Assembly (NCBI RefSeq): GCF_020400725.1
Contig: NZ_JAINVG010000043.1
Location: 1-61,242 of the forward strand
DNA: 61,242 nt
Origin: Streptomyces sp. NK15101
Lineage (GTDB): Bacteria > Actinomycetota > Actinomycetes > Streptomycetales > Streptomycetaceae
Direction: 5' to 3'
Part shown: positions 1 through 8,129 of the stretch, in pieces
Layout: each line of letters starts with the position of its first letter
Numbering within the stretch: position 1 is the stretch's first letter
Translations under genes and position numbers: made by a program
Notes under the pieces: model-generated
Told to the model about the DNA's origin: nothing
The model's database searches: none
Seen by the model: the letters and a program-made list of their open reading frames with translations, nothing else

Positions 1-2569
1 CGAAGGGGCAGTCGGCACGCCAGGCGCCGATCCGGGACGCGAGGGCGCGGTCGCCGGCGAGGCGGGCGGCGAGGGTGCGGATCTCCTCGTCGCGGGCGGC
101 GGCGCGGGCGCGCAGCGCGTGCCGCTCCTCGTCGGCCGCGTGCTCGTCGTGCATGGCCGGGTTCGGCGGTACGAGGAAGACACCGGTGTCCTCGGCCGGC
201 TCCTGTGCCGGTACGGGGGCGAGGAGGGCCGCGGCGGTGCCGACGGCGACGGCGGAGCGGGGCAGCAGGGCGGCGGCGGCGAGGACCTCGCGGGCGCGTC
301 CGTACGAGACGGGGTCGGTGATCACGACGCCGTCGACGAGCTCGGGGCGGGCGGCGAGGACCCGGGCGTGGTCGGCGGGGTCCACGGCCTGGGCGAGGTA
401 GCGCCAGCCGGGGAGGGCGGGGATGCCGTGCTCGCCGAGGTACTCGACGGTGGCGAGGACGTCGGGGCCGGGCGGCAGCAGGCCGCCGTCGCCGAGGGCG
501 CCGAGGATGCGGGAGTCGTCGGCGGCGGCGGTGCGCAGCTCGAAGAGGCGGCTCTCGGCGGAGGCGACGGCCTGGTCGAGCAGGCCGCGCAGCTCGTCGG
601 CGTACCGGTCGAACTCGGTGACGGTGAGCGGGCCCTGGGGCGCGGTCCCGGGGCCCGCGTTCCCCTCGGGGGCCTCGGCGTCGGAGCCGGCGGCGGTGCG
701 CGGGCCGGGGAGCGGGGAGCCGGAGGACGGCAGGCTCAGGAGTTCGGCGAGGCGCTCCTCGGAGGCGAGGGACTCGGCGGCGCGCCGCTCCGCGTCGTAG
801 GCGTTCCCGGCGGCCTCGGCGGCGTCCGCGGCGCGGGCTGCGGCGAGTTCGGCGCGGGACTCGGCGCCGGCGGCCTCACGCGCGCGTTCGGCCGCGGTGC
901 GGGCGGCCTCGCGGGCCGTGTCCCAGGCGGCGACCGTCGTCTTCTCCGCGTCGCTCGCGGCGAGGGCGGCGCGGGCCGGGTCGGCGTCCGGGGCGGTGTC
1001 GTCGAGCCAGCCGGCCCGGACGGCCTCGGCGGTCTCCTGCTCGACCTCGGCGAGCCGCTGGCGCAGGTGGCCGGCCTCGCTGCGGGCCCGCTGGGCCTCG
1101 GTGGCGGCGGCGGTGGCGTCCCGGTGGGCGGCCTCGCCCACCTCTTGGAGGGCGGTGGAGCGTTCCTCCTCCTCCGCCGCGTGGCGCTCGCCCTCCTCGG
1201 CGGCGGCGGCGAGGGCCCGTACGAGATCGGCGGCGGCCTTGGCGCGGGCGGCCAGGGCGGGGGCGGCGTCGCGCTCGGCCTCGCGGATGGCGGCGGCCAC
1301 GCGCGCGGAGCGGTCGCCGGCGGCCCGGTGGCGCAGCACCGCCTCGGCCGCCTGCCAGGCGGAGTGCAGGGTGCGGGCGTCGATGAGTTCGCGGCGCTGG
1401 GCGGCGGCGCCCTTCTCGGCGGCGGTCAGCGCCAGGGAGGCGTGCCGGTAGGCGAGTTCGGCGGCGATGAGGGAGCTGCGGCCGCGGGCGGTCTCGGCCT
1501 CGGCGACGGCGTGGCCGGCCGAGGTGACCTGCTGGGCGAGTTCGGCGGCGCGGCCGCGCTCCTCGGCGGCGCGGGCGGAGAGCCGGCGGGCGAGCGTGCG
1601 GGTGCGGCGCTCGGCGCCCGCGTGGACCTCGCGCGCGTGGGCACGGGTCCCGGCGGCCTCGACGATCCGGCCGAGGAGGTCCACGGAGCCGGCCGTGAAG
1701 TCGCGCTCGGCGGTCAGTTCGGCGCGGCGGCCGAGCTTGTTGCCGAAGCCGCCGACGAGGTCCGCGAGGCCGTCGGTGTCGCGGGTGTCGGTGACGGCGC
1801 GCAGCAGCAGGTCGGTGAAGTCGGAGTCCTTCTTGACCGCGAAGAGGCCGGCGGCCTCGCCCTCGTCGGCGTTCATCTCGCGCTGGTAGCGGAAGAGTTC
1901 GGGGTCGAGGCCGAGGTCGCCGAGGTGCTCGTTCCAGCGGTCGTGGATCTCCTCCCAGACCACCTCCAGGTGCGGGTACGCCTTCCCGGCCTCGGTGAGC
2001 GCGTCGCGGAAGCCCTTCATGGTGCGGCGACGGCCGGTGGCGCCGGAGGCGCCCTCGGCGGGCGGGCGGACGGAGGTCGCCTCGGCGACGGGGAGGTTGT
2101 CCAGGCTGAGTCCGGGGCCGGGACGGAAGGAGTACCAGGCCTCGGCGAACTTCCGCGGATCGTTGGAGACCTGACGGCCGCGCCACTCGCTGGCCTTGCC
2201 GACGACGACGAGTTCGCCGGTGAGGGTGTGCTGCCACTCCAGGGCCACGTGGCCGCAGTCGTCGGCCAGGAGGAACTTGCGCAGCACGCCGGAGCTGGCG
2301 CCGCCGAGGGTGTTGCGGTGGCCGGGGAGCATGACCGAGAAGATCAGCTTGAGGAGGACGGACTTGCCGCCGCCGTTCTCCAGGAAGAGCACGCCCGCGG
2401 GGGCCGGGCGGCGCGGCGGGCCGACCGGCTCCTCCTCGAAGAACTCCGCCTGGGTGGGGGCGGGGTGGGGCACGGGTGCGCCGACTCCGCGCAGGTCCAG
2501 GACGGTGTCGGCGTAGCGCGCACCGGCGGGACCGATGGAGTAGAGGCGGACCCGGGACAGCTCGTACAT
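1..2569 (-). CDS. MukB/JetC (EptC)-like SMC ATPase, C-terminus outside window
   Basis: About 856 codons are visible and the frame stays open to the left edge. The N-terminus begins MYELSRVRLYSIGP and contains a P-loop at about residues 64-71 (ENGGGKS) followed by a conserved ATPase head segment. From about residue 280 on, the protein is a very long Ala/Glu/Arg-rich coiled coil typical of SMC/MukB/SbcC arms. It follows the kleisin-like and MukE-like genes in the same direction (73-nt gap), which is the A-B-C order of Wadjet/MukBEF-like plasmid-defence condensins such as the mycobacterial Ept system. In that family the ATPase loads on and extrudes small circular DNA, and a separate nuclease subunit (JetD) cuts it. 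The JetD gene would lie beyond the left edge. The ATG at 2569 was chosen because it fits the domain start; the ribosome-binding site is weak. SMC identity is seen; the defence role is inferred. Confidence 0.8.
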   Translation of the reverse strand, partial: MYELSRVRLYSIGPAGARYADTVLDLRGVGAPVPHPAPTQAEFFEEEPVGPPRRPAPAGVLFLENGGGKSVLLKLIFSVMLPGHRNTLGGASSGVLRKFLLADDCGHVALEWQHTLTGELVVVGKASEWRGRQVSNDPRKFAEAWYSFRPGPGLSLDNLPVAEATSVRPPAEGASGATGRRRTMKGFRDALTEAGKAYPHLEVVWEEIHDRWNEHLGDLGLDPELFRYQREMNADEGEAAGLFAVKKDSDFTDLLLRAVTDTRDTDGLADLVGGFGNKLGRRAELTAERDFTAGSVDLLGRIVEAAGTRAHAREVHAGAERRTRTLARRLSARAAEERGRAAELAQQVTSAGHAVAEAETARGRSSLIAAELAYRHASLALTAAEKGAAAQRRELIDARTLHSAWQAAEAVLRHRAAGDRSARVAAAIREAERDAAPALAARAKAAADLVRALAAAAEEGERHAAEEEERSTALQEVGEAAHRDATAAATEAQRARSEAGHLRQRLAEVEQETAEAVRAGWLDDTAPDADPARAALAASDAEKTTVAAWDTAREAARTAAERAREAAGAESRAELAAARAADAAEAAGNAYDAERRAAESLASEERLAELLSLPSSGSPLPGPRTAAGSDAEAPEGNAGPGTAPQGPLTVTEFDRYADELRGLLDQAVASAESRLFELRTAAADDSRILGALGDGGLLPPGPDVLATVEYLGEHGIPALPGWRYLAQAVDPADHARVLAARPELVDGVVITDPVSYGRAREVLAAAALLPRSAVAVGTAAALLAPVPAQEPAEDTGVFLVPPNPAMHDEHAADEERHALRARAAARDEEIRTLAARLAGDRALASRIGAWRADCPF

Positions 2570-2642
2570 GGCGAGGGACTCTCGTGCTCTCGTGCTCGTC
2601 GTGCTCAGGAAGGTCGGTTGCGCGGGGTGTTACGCGGGGCGG

Positions 2643-3545
2643 TCACGCATGGAACGGCAGGCCGGCGTCGGCGGCGAGTTCCAGGTCGTCGCCCTCGGGC
2701 GGCGGCAGGAGGGTCGCGGAGCCGTCGCTGACGGGGACCACGCCGAGGTCGAGGAGCTCGGCCATGGCGGCGGAGCCGGCCATGTCGCGGACCTGGAGCT
2801 GGTAGCGGGCGGTGGTGCGGTAGGAGCCGCCGCCCTCGTCGCCGGTGCGCTGGAGGAAGCCGGAGTCGGTGAGGAAGGCGGCGGCCTTGCCGACGATGCC
2901 GGTGGTGGAACCGGCGAGGCGGCGGGCGTCCTTGGTGGCTCCGGTGGCGCTGCGGCGGGCGTAGGTCCGCCAGGCGGCCTCCAGGCCGGGGGCGTCGGAG
3001 GCCGGGTCGGTGTTCTCGCCCTGCTCCTCGGCGCGCTGCTCGAGACGCAGACAGGCCTGGCGTACGAAGGCGTCGACGCCGTTGACCGTGAACCGGCCGA
3101 TGTACGCGTCGTCGGCGAGGTCCTCGGGCCGGGGGAAGGCCATGGCGGCGACCGCGAGGTGGGCGAGGCCGTGCAGGAACCGGTCGGCGGAGTCCGTGGA
3201 GGCGCGGCGGGCGTAGTCGCCCATGCGGACGGCGAAGACGGAGTCCTCGCCCGCGGTGACGGCCATGCCGGCGCGCGGGGACACCTCCAGGACGACGAGT
3301 CCGAGGCCGGTGGCGACGGCGTCGGCGAGGCGCGCGAATGCGGGGTCCTCGCGGTAGCGGCGCAGGAGCTCGGCGTACTCGGCGTCGCGGGCCGGGAGCA
3401 GCTTGGGCTGGAGGCCGAAGGAGACGAGCCGGGCCGCGTCGGCGGCGTCCGCGGGGGTGACGGCGGAGGCGGTGGACGCGGCCGGGGGCTGCGGGGGCTC
3501 CTGCTCGCTCCACGCGTCGGTGTACTCGGCGTGGGTTTCGCTCAC
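2643..3545 (-). CDS. MukE/JetB-like subunit of SMC system
   Basis: 300-aa protein starting at a GTG that overlaps the previous stop by GTGA. After an acidic, Pro-rich N-terminus of about 30 residues it looks globular and alpha-helical, with two winged-helix-like segments (about residues 40-130 and 200-280). The second contains GIVGKAAAFLTDSGFLQR followed by an RYQLQVRDMAG strand. No enzymatic motif is visible. Size, position between a kleisin-like and an SMC-like gene, and winged-helix character fit the MukE/JetB family, which bridges kleisin and ATPase. The family call rests mainly on operon context; no diagnostic catalytic residues exist for this subunit. Translational coupling on both sides of the operon suggests stoichiometric synthesis. 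Confidence 0.62.
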   Translation of the reverse strand: MSETHAEYTDAWSEQEPPQPPAASTASAVTPADAADAARLVSFGLQPKLLPARDAEYAELLRRYREDPAFARLADAVATGLGLVVLEVSPRAGMAVTAGEDSVFAVRMGDYARRASTDSADRFLHGLAHLAVAAMAFPRPEDLADDAYIGRFTVNGVDAFVRQACLRLEQRAEEQGENTDPASDAPGLEAAWRTYARRSATGATKDARRLAGSTTGIVGKAAAFLTDSGFLQRTGDEGGGSYRTTARYQLQVRDMAGSAAMAELLDLGVVPVSDGSATLLPPPEGDDLELAADAGLPFHA

Positions 3546-4345
3546 GGCTGGGGCTCCTCGGTACGGCTCTCGGTCGGTACGGCGCGGGGGGCGGGGCGGG
3601 GCACGGGCAGCGGGACGGGGGTGACGGCCGCCGGTGCGACGGCGGGGCCGGAGCGGTCGACGGGCGCGGGCGGTTCGTCCGTGAGCCGCACGGCGCGCAC
3701 GGACGGCAGGCCCCGGCGCCGCGCGGGCGGGATGCGGGCCGGTTCCGGCACCGCCACGGTCCCGAACCGCGGCCGTCCGGCGGCTGCCGGGGCGGGCGCC
3801 GCGTCGGCGGCTGCCGGAGCGGGCGACGCGTCGGCGGCCCGCACGGGATCCGACCGGAGCACGGCTTCGGGCTCGGGCACCGCTTCGGGCTCGCGTACGG
3901 CTGCGGACTCCGGGGCGACCTCGGGCTGGGGCACGGCTTCGGGCTGCGGGACGGCCTCGGATTCGCGTACGGCTGTCGGCGCCGGGACGGCCTCCGGCTC
4001 GGGTGCGGCCTCGGGCTCGCGTACGGCTTCCGGCGCCGGGACGGTCGTAGGCATCGGGGCGCCCTCGGGCTTCGGTACGGCCTCCGGCTCGGGTGCGGCC
4101 GTAGGCACCGGGGCCGCCTCGGGCTCGGGTGCGGCTTCCGGCTGCGACGCGGCCCCGGGCTCGCGTACGACCGTCGGCGCCGACGCGGCCCCGGGCTCGC
4201 GTACGGCTTCCGGGTTCCGCGCGGTCTCGGGCCGGGGTGCGGTGGCGGGGGTCGGTATGGGGGCGTCCGTCGGGCCGCTGGGAGCCGGTGTGTCGGGGAG
4301 GGCGGGGTCGGTGGCGGTCGTCGGGGCCTGGGGGACGAGGGTCAC
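3542..4345 (-). CDS. Pro/Ala/Glu hexapeptide-repeat protein inside SMC operon
   Basis: 267-aa protein with a GTG start overlapping the kleisin-like stop (GTGA, 4342-4345) and a TGA overlapping the next GTG (3542-3545), so it is translationally coupled on both sides. Residues 45-164 are about 20 uninterrupted hexapeptides of the form P-x-A-x-x-x (for example PEAVRE, PEAAPE, PEAVPQ), with Ser replacing Pro in two units. The C-terminal 100 residues are Ala/Pro/Arg-rich with no recognisable domain. There is no signal peptide or membrane segment, so it is probably cytoplasmic, extended and disordered. No family is recognised. It could be a tether or spacer partner of the SMC complex, or a fast-evolving insert. 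Frame openness on the opposite strand here reflects the repeat and is not extra coding. Confidence 0.65.
   Translation of the reverse strand: MTLVPQAPTTATDPALPDTPAPSGPTDAPIPTPATAPRPETARNPEAVREPGAASAPTVVREPGAASQPEAAPEPEAAPVPTAAPEPEAVPKPEGAPMPTTVPAPEAVREPEAAPEPEAVPAPTAVRESEAVPQPEAVPQPEVAPESAAVREPEAVPEPEAVLRSDPVRAADASPAPAAADAAPAPAAAGRPRFGTVAVPEPARIPPARRRGLPSVRAVRLTDEPPAPVDRSGPAVAPAAVTPVPLPVPRPAPRAVPTESRTEEPQP
3854..4213 (-). repeat. 18-bp tandem repeat array encoding P-x-A-x-x-x units
   Basis: About 20 degenerate 18-bp units lie back to back, each one hexapeptide. Units differ mostly in the last three codons (VRE, APE, VPQ, VPA), so the array has diverged but kept frame. Such arrays change length by slippage or unequal crossover in multiples of 18 bp without frameshift. 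Confidence 0.85.
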
Positions 4346-5886
4346 GAGGCCTCCGTGCGGTCCGCGGCCATGCCCGCCGCGTCGAGCATCGCCGTACCGA
4401 CGATGAGGTCGGCGCCGCCGAACTCGGGGTCGTCGAGCGGGGTGCCGTCGTCGACGGCGAAGAGGAGGCGCTCCTCGCCCTGGCGGTAGGCCGTGCCGAC
4501 CGGGGGGCTCGCCGCGTGGACGGCGAGGAGGGCGACGAGGTACGGAAGGTCGGGGTCGAGGCGGCGGGCCTCGGCGAGCAGGCCGGAGAGGCGGCGCGGG
4601 GCGTCGTGCTCCAGGTCGAGCAGGCGCAGGGCGCTCGCGAGCTGCTCCTCGCTGAAGCGGGAGTCGTCGGGGGTGGCGATGAGGTCGGGCTCGGGCATCT
4701 CCGCGCCGAGGTGCTCGCGCTCGACGGGCGGGGTGAGGAGCAGGTCGACGAGGTCGCCGAGGCGCACGGAGGCGGGGGTGCGCAGTCCGGTGCCGTGGGC
4801 GAAGAAGGCGTCGGTGACGCGGGTGGCCTGTTCGACGGGGAGCGGCAGGACGGGGGCGACCAGCTGGCCGTACAGGTCGAGTCCGGTGTACGCGGTGGGG
4901 GCGGCGAAGGCCTGCCGGTCCTGCTCGGCGCGGAAGAGGGGCCCGGCTTCGAGGAGGCGGGACTGGAGCTGGGTGTGGCGGCGGATGCAGTCCTTGACGA
5001 TGTCGACGAGCTCGGCCGCACGCCGCTTGTGCTCCGCGGTCTTCGCGTCGTTCGTGGCCTCGGCCTCGTCGCGGGCCTTGCGGATGTTGGTGAGGATCGC
5101 GTTCTCGTGGCGGTAGCGGTCGGCCACGTGGTCGAGCGCCTCGGCGATCATGTCGGGGACGGTGTGGAGCCAGTCGACGGCGCGGACGTTGCGCCGGGTG
5201 GCCTCCAGGGTCTTGCGGAGGGTCTCGGCGTACTGCACGGTCCGGTAGCGCGCCTGCTCGGCGGCGAGCTGGGCGTCGGCCAGGCGGCCCCGGTTGATGA
5301 GGACCTCCAGCTTCACCTCGGCGGCGATCTGGGCGCTGGTGACGTCGGTGTCGAGGGCTCCGACGAGGACGTTGACCGCTTCGTCGGTGGTGCGGAGGTA
5401 GACCCCGCCGCCGTAGCCCGGGACCTCTTCGATGAGCTTGAAGTCGTAGTCCCGGCGGACGTAGACGCCGTCGGTGCCGAAGGTTCCGTAGACGGCGCGG
5501 AAGCCGCGGTCGACGCTGCCGACGTTGATCAGGTTCTCCAGGACCCAGCGGGCGACGCGCTCGTGCTCGGCGGCGGGGCGGGTGGGTGCCTGGGCGGCGA
5601 CGCGGGGCAGCAGGCGGGCGACGATCTGCTCGTGGTCGGCGCCGGTGTCGAAGTCCATGTTCAGCGTGATGAGGTCGATCGCGGCGAGGGCCACCTCGGC
5701 CATCGCGTAGACCGTGTACTCGCCGGCCAGGTTCGCCTTGCGCGCGTCGAGGTCGTGCAGCGGGGCGGTGCACGCGAGCGCGCGGAGCCGCCGCGCGAGC
5801 CCTTCGTCGGCGGCCGGGCCCTGCGCGGGGCGCGGCCCCGCGCTGAGCTGGGGCGGAGCGAGGTCCGTCGAGGCAGGCGAAGTCAC
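4342..5886 (-). CDS. MukF/JetA-like kleisin subunit of SMC system
   Basis: 514-aa, mostly helical protein with a GTG start. The N-terminal region (about residues 30-200) contains a winged-helix-like segment ending in VGSVDRGFRAVYGTFG and YVRRDYDFKLIEE. The central part (about 200-310) is a long helix or coiled coil rich in Ala/Arg/Glu (residues around EAEATNDAKTAEHKRRAAE). The C-terminal part (about 330-510) carries another compact segment. This layout, and first place in an operon ending in an SMC-like ATPase, fits a MukF/JetA-type kleisin that connects two ATPase heads. No enzymatic residues are visible. The start sits 7 nt after a TAATCT -10 hexamer with no Shine-Dalgarno, consistent with leaderless translation. 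Family assignment is by architecture and context. Confidence 0.65.
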   Translation of the reverse strand: MTSPASTDLAPPQLSAGPRPAQGPAADEGLARRLRALACTAPLHDLDARKANLAGEYTVYAMAEVALAAIDLITLNMDFDTGADHEQIVARLLPRVAAQAPTRPAAEHERVARWVLENLINVGSVDRGFRAVYGTFGTDGVYVRRDYDFKLIEEVPGYGGGVYLRTTDEAVNVLVGALDTDVTSAQIAAEVKLEVLINRGRLADAQLAAEQARYRTVQYAETLRKTLEATRRNVRAVDWLHTVPDMIAEALDHVADRYRHENAILTNIRKARDEAEATNDAKTAEHKRRAAELVDIVKDCIRRHTQLQSRLLEAGPLFRAEQDRQAFAAPTAYTGLDLYGQLVAPVLPLPVEQATRVTDAFFAHGTGLRTPASVRLGDLVDLLLTPPVEREHLGAEMPEPDLIATPDDSRFSEEQLASALRLLDLEHDAPRRLSGLLAEARRLDPDLPYLVALLAVHAASPPVGTAYRQGEERLLFAVDDGTPLDDPEFGGADLIVGTAMLDAAGMAADRTEAS

Positions 5887-5899
5887 GGTGCACAGATTA
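5884..5899 (-). promoter_or_regulatory. Candidate leaderless promoter of the SMC operon
   Basis: Reading the minus strand, TAATCT (5899-5894) is followed by 7 nt and then the GTG start (5886-5884). This places the predicted transcription start on the start codon itself. No Shine-Dalgarno-like purine run is present. A clear -35 at consensus spacing was not found. Leaderless mRNAs are common in Streptomyces. Confidence 0.45.
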
Positions 5900-5974
5900 G
5901 GTCCTCACCCTGACAACGGTCGAAACGGCGCAGATACGACCGGTTCTCCGGGTAGCCTCGCACGGGCTCTGCCG

Positions 5975-6685
5975 TCAGCCGGCGGGTGCCGTCGGATCGT
6001 CGACGGCCCGGGCGTAGGCGGCGGCGACCCGGGTGCGGGAGTCGTCGAGGTAGCGGGCGAGGAGTCGCTCCGCCGAGGCCCGTTCACCGGCGCACAGGGC
6101 GTCCAGAATCTCCCGGTTCCTCCGGAGATAGGGCTCGTGCAGGGCGCGCGGGTCGTCGACGACGTGGAAGGCGAGGCGGAGTTCGGCGAGGACGCCGCGC
6201 ATCAGTTCGTCGGTGCGGGCGCTGCCGGCGAGGGCGACGAGTTCGCGGTGGAAGTGGATGTTGGCCGTGGAGACGCCCGTCCAGTCGTCGGCGCGGGCCG
6301 CGGTTTCGCCCTCGGCGACGGCTGCGGCGAGGCCTTCGACGGCGAACGGCGGCTGCCCCAGGCCCCGCACGACGGCGCACTCGACGAGCCGCCGGGTGCG
6401 GTAGATGTCGTCCACGTCACCCACGGCGAGGACGCGGACGAAGACGCCCCGGTTGAGTTCGTGGACGAGCAGGCGCTCGTGGGTGAGGAGCCGGAAGGCC
6501 TCGCGGAGCGTGTTGCGGGACACACCGAGGGCGCCGCCGATGCTCTCCTCGGAGAGCCGGGCGCCGGGCGGCAAGTAGCCCTCCGCGATCCGGGTGCGCA
6601 GGATGTCCGCGACCCGCTCGGCCGTGCTCGTACGCCCCAGGAGTACGCGGTCGTCCGTCAGTCCGCCGGCCCCACTCACGTCCAC
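5975..6685 (-). CDS. GntR-family transcriptional regulator with FCD domain
   Basis: 236-aa FadR-subfamily repressor. The winged helix-turn-helix occupies about residues 18-85 (RIAEGYLPPGARLSEE, then GVSRNTLREAFRLL). The FCD effector domain follows at about 95-225. Of the histidines that usually coordinate the metal in FCD domains, the one in the helix containing HFHREL is present. The positions usually read as EH..I and A.HL here read RNREIL and ARYL, so the metal site looks weakened. It is divergent from the MFS-pxp operon across a 163-bp region with short inverted repeats, so it is the likely local regulator of pyroglutamate, glutamate-derivative or organic-acid uptake and use. The GTG at 6685 was chosen; a second GTG six nt downstream is equally possible. 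Confidence 0.9.
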   Translation of the reverse strand: MDVSGAGGLTDDRVLLGRTSTAERVADILRTRIAEGYLPPGARLSEESIGGALGVSRNTLREAFRLLTHERLLVHELNRGVFVRVLAVGDVDDIYRTRRLVECAVVRGLGQPPFAVEGLAAAVAEGETAARADDWTGVSTANIHFHRELVALAGSARTDELMRGVLAELRLAFHVVDDPRALHEPYLRRNREILDALCAGERASAERLLARYLDDSRTRVAAAYARAVDDPTAPAG

Positions 6686-6740
6686 AGCGCCTCGCCCCTT
6701 CCGTAGTCCGCGGCCGAGTCAACCGCAGAATCGGGGAGGC

Positions 6741-6773
6741 GACAACACTCCTCTTGTCGGATCGTTCAACAAT
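6741..6773. promoter_or_regulatory. Candidate operator between GntR regulator and MFS gene
   Basis: GACAA at 6741-6745 and TTGTC at 6754-6758 form an inverted repeat. TTGT (6754-6757) also pairs with ACAA at 6769-6772. TTGT...ACAA arms are typical of FadR-subfamily operators. The element lies about 75-110 bp upstream of the MFS start and about 55-90 bp upstream of the regulator start. Binding is inferred. Confidence 0.4.
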
Positions 6774-6848
6774 CCTCTACCTTGACCGCACCGCACGGTT
6801 CCTCGGTACGTCTCTCAGGCACGCTCCTCCTTCTGCTGCGAGGTGCAG

Positions 6849-8129
6849 ATGAGCACGAGTCAGACCCGGCACCACTCCCAGGGCGAACGGCCCGTCGACA
6901 CGGGCGCGTTCGCCTGGCTGCGCGGCCTCGGGCCGCGCGGCCGGCGCGCCTTCGGCGGCGCGTTCGGCGGTTACGCCCTGGACTCCTACGACTTCTTCAC
7001 GCTGCCCCTGTCGATGGTGGCGATCGCCGCCCACTTCGGCCTCGACAAGGGCCAGACCGGCCTCCTGACCACCGTCACCCTCGTCGTCTCCGCGGTCGGC
7101 GGCGCCCTCGCCGGCGTCCTCGCCGACCGCGTCGGGCGGGTGAAGGCCCTGATGATCACGGTCGTCACCTACGCGGTCTTCACCGTGTTGTGCGGCTTCG
7201 CCCCGAACTACGAGACCCTGCTGGTCTTCCGGGCGCTCCAGGGCCTGGGCTTCGGCGGCGAGTGGGCGGTCGGTGCGATCCTGGTCGCCGAGTACGCCTC
7301 CGCGAAGCACCGGGGCCGGACGCTCGGCGCCGTCCAGAGCGCCTGGGCGGCCGGCTGGGCCCTTGCGGTGCTCGCGTACACCCTGGTGTTCCAGTGGGCC
7401 GACGCGGACCTCGCCTGGCGGATCCTCTTCTGGACGGGAGCGCTGCCCGCGCTCCTCGTCGTCTACGTGCGGCGGAACGTGGAGGACGCCCCGCAGGCCG
7501 CCGAGGCCCGCAGGGCCGACGCCGGACGGGGCTCGCTCGGGGCCGTGTTCCGTCCCGGTCTGCTGCGCACCACGCTCTTCGCGATCCTGCTCTCGACCGG
7601 CGTCCAGGGCGGCTACTACACACTCGCCACCTGGGTCCCGACCTTCCTGAAGACCGAGCGCGGCCTGACCGTGGTCGGCACCGGCGGATATCTGACCCTG
7701 CTGATCTCCGGGGCCTTCACCGGCTACCTGACCGGCGGGTACCTCACCGACCGGCTCGGCAGGAAGAAGAACATCGCCCTCTTCGCCGTGCTGTCCGCGG
7801 CGTCCGTCCTCGCGTACACCCACATCCCCGCCGGGGCGAACACCCTGCTCCTGCTCCTCGGTTTCCCGCTCGGCTTCTGCATGTCGGCCATCTTCAGCGG
7901 CTTCGGCTCCTTCCTCGCGGAGCTGTACCCGACGCCGGTGCGCGGCACGGGGCAGGGGCTCACGTACAACACGGGGCGCGCGGTCGGAGCCGTCTTCCCG
8001 ACCCTGGTCGGCTTCCTCGCCGAGGGCTGGGGCGTGGGCGGGGCGCTGGTCTTCGGTGCCGTCGGCTACGGCCTGGCCGTGCTCGCCCTGTTCGGACTGC
8101 CCGAGACCCGCGGGAGGGAACTCGCATGA
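6849..8129 (+). CDS. MFS transporter (AAHS/sialate-like organic anion symporter type)
   Basis: 426-aa major facilitator with about 12 hydrophobic segments. Two copies of the MFS loop signature are visible: after TM2 (LADRVGRVKALM) and after TM8 (TDRLGRKKNIAL). The segment GYALDSYDFFTLPLSM at the first TM is typical of organic acid/H+ symporters of the AAHS/sialate group. It heads an operon with a DUF1445 remnant and pxpABC, so the cargo may be pyroglutamate, D-glutamate or a related acid; this is inference from context. The ATG at 6849 has CGAGG about 6 nt upstream and was preferred to the GTG at 6843. Its stop overlaps the next ATG by 4 nt. Confidence 0.88.
   Translation: MSTSQTRHHSQGERPVDTGAFAWLRGLGPRGRRAFGGAFGGYALDSYDFFTLPLSMVAIAAHFGLDKGQTGLLTTVTLVVSAVGGALAGVLADRVGRVKALMITVVTYAVFTVLCGFAPNYETLLVFRALQGLGFGGEWAVGAILVAEYASAKHRGRTLGAVQSAWAAGWALAVLAYTLVFQWADADLAWRILFWTGALPALLVVYVRRNVEDAPQAAEARRADAGRGSLGAVFRPGLLRTTLFAILLSTGVQGGYYTLATWVPTFLKTERGLTVVGTGGYLTLLISGAFTGYLTGGYLTDRLGRKKNIALFAVLSAASVLAYTHIPAGANTLLLLLGFPLGFCMSAIFSGFGSFLAELYPTPVRGTGQGLTYNTGRAVGAVFPTLVGFLAEGWGVGGALVFGAVGYGLAVLALFGLPETRGRELA

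Noticed and set aside
119..2731. 870-codon plus-strand open frame, Gly-rich
   Set aside because: Shadow of the SMC ATPase gene on the minus strand; composition is Gly/Val/Glu-rich low complexity as expected for antisense of an Ala-rich coiled coil.
4129..5913. 594-codon plus-strand frame opposite the kleisin-like gene
   Set aside because: Gly/Val/Asp-rich antisense shadow; starts inside the repeat array.
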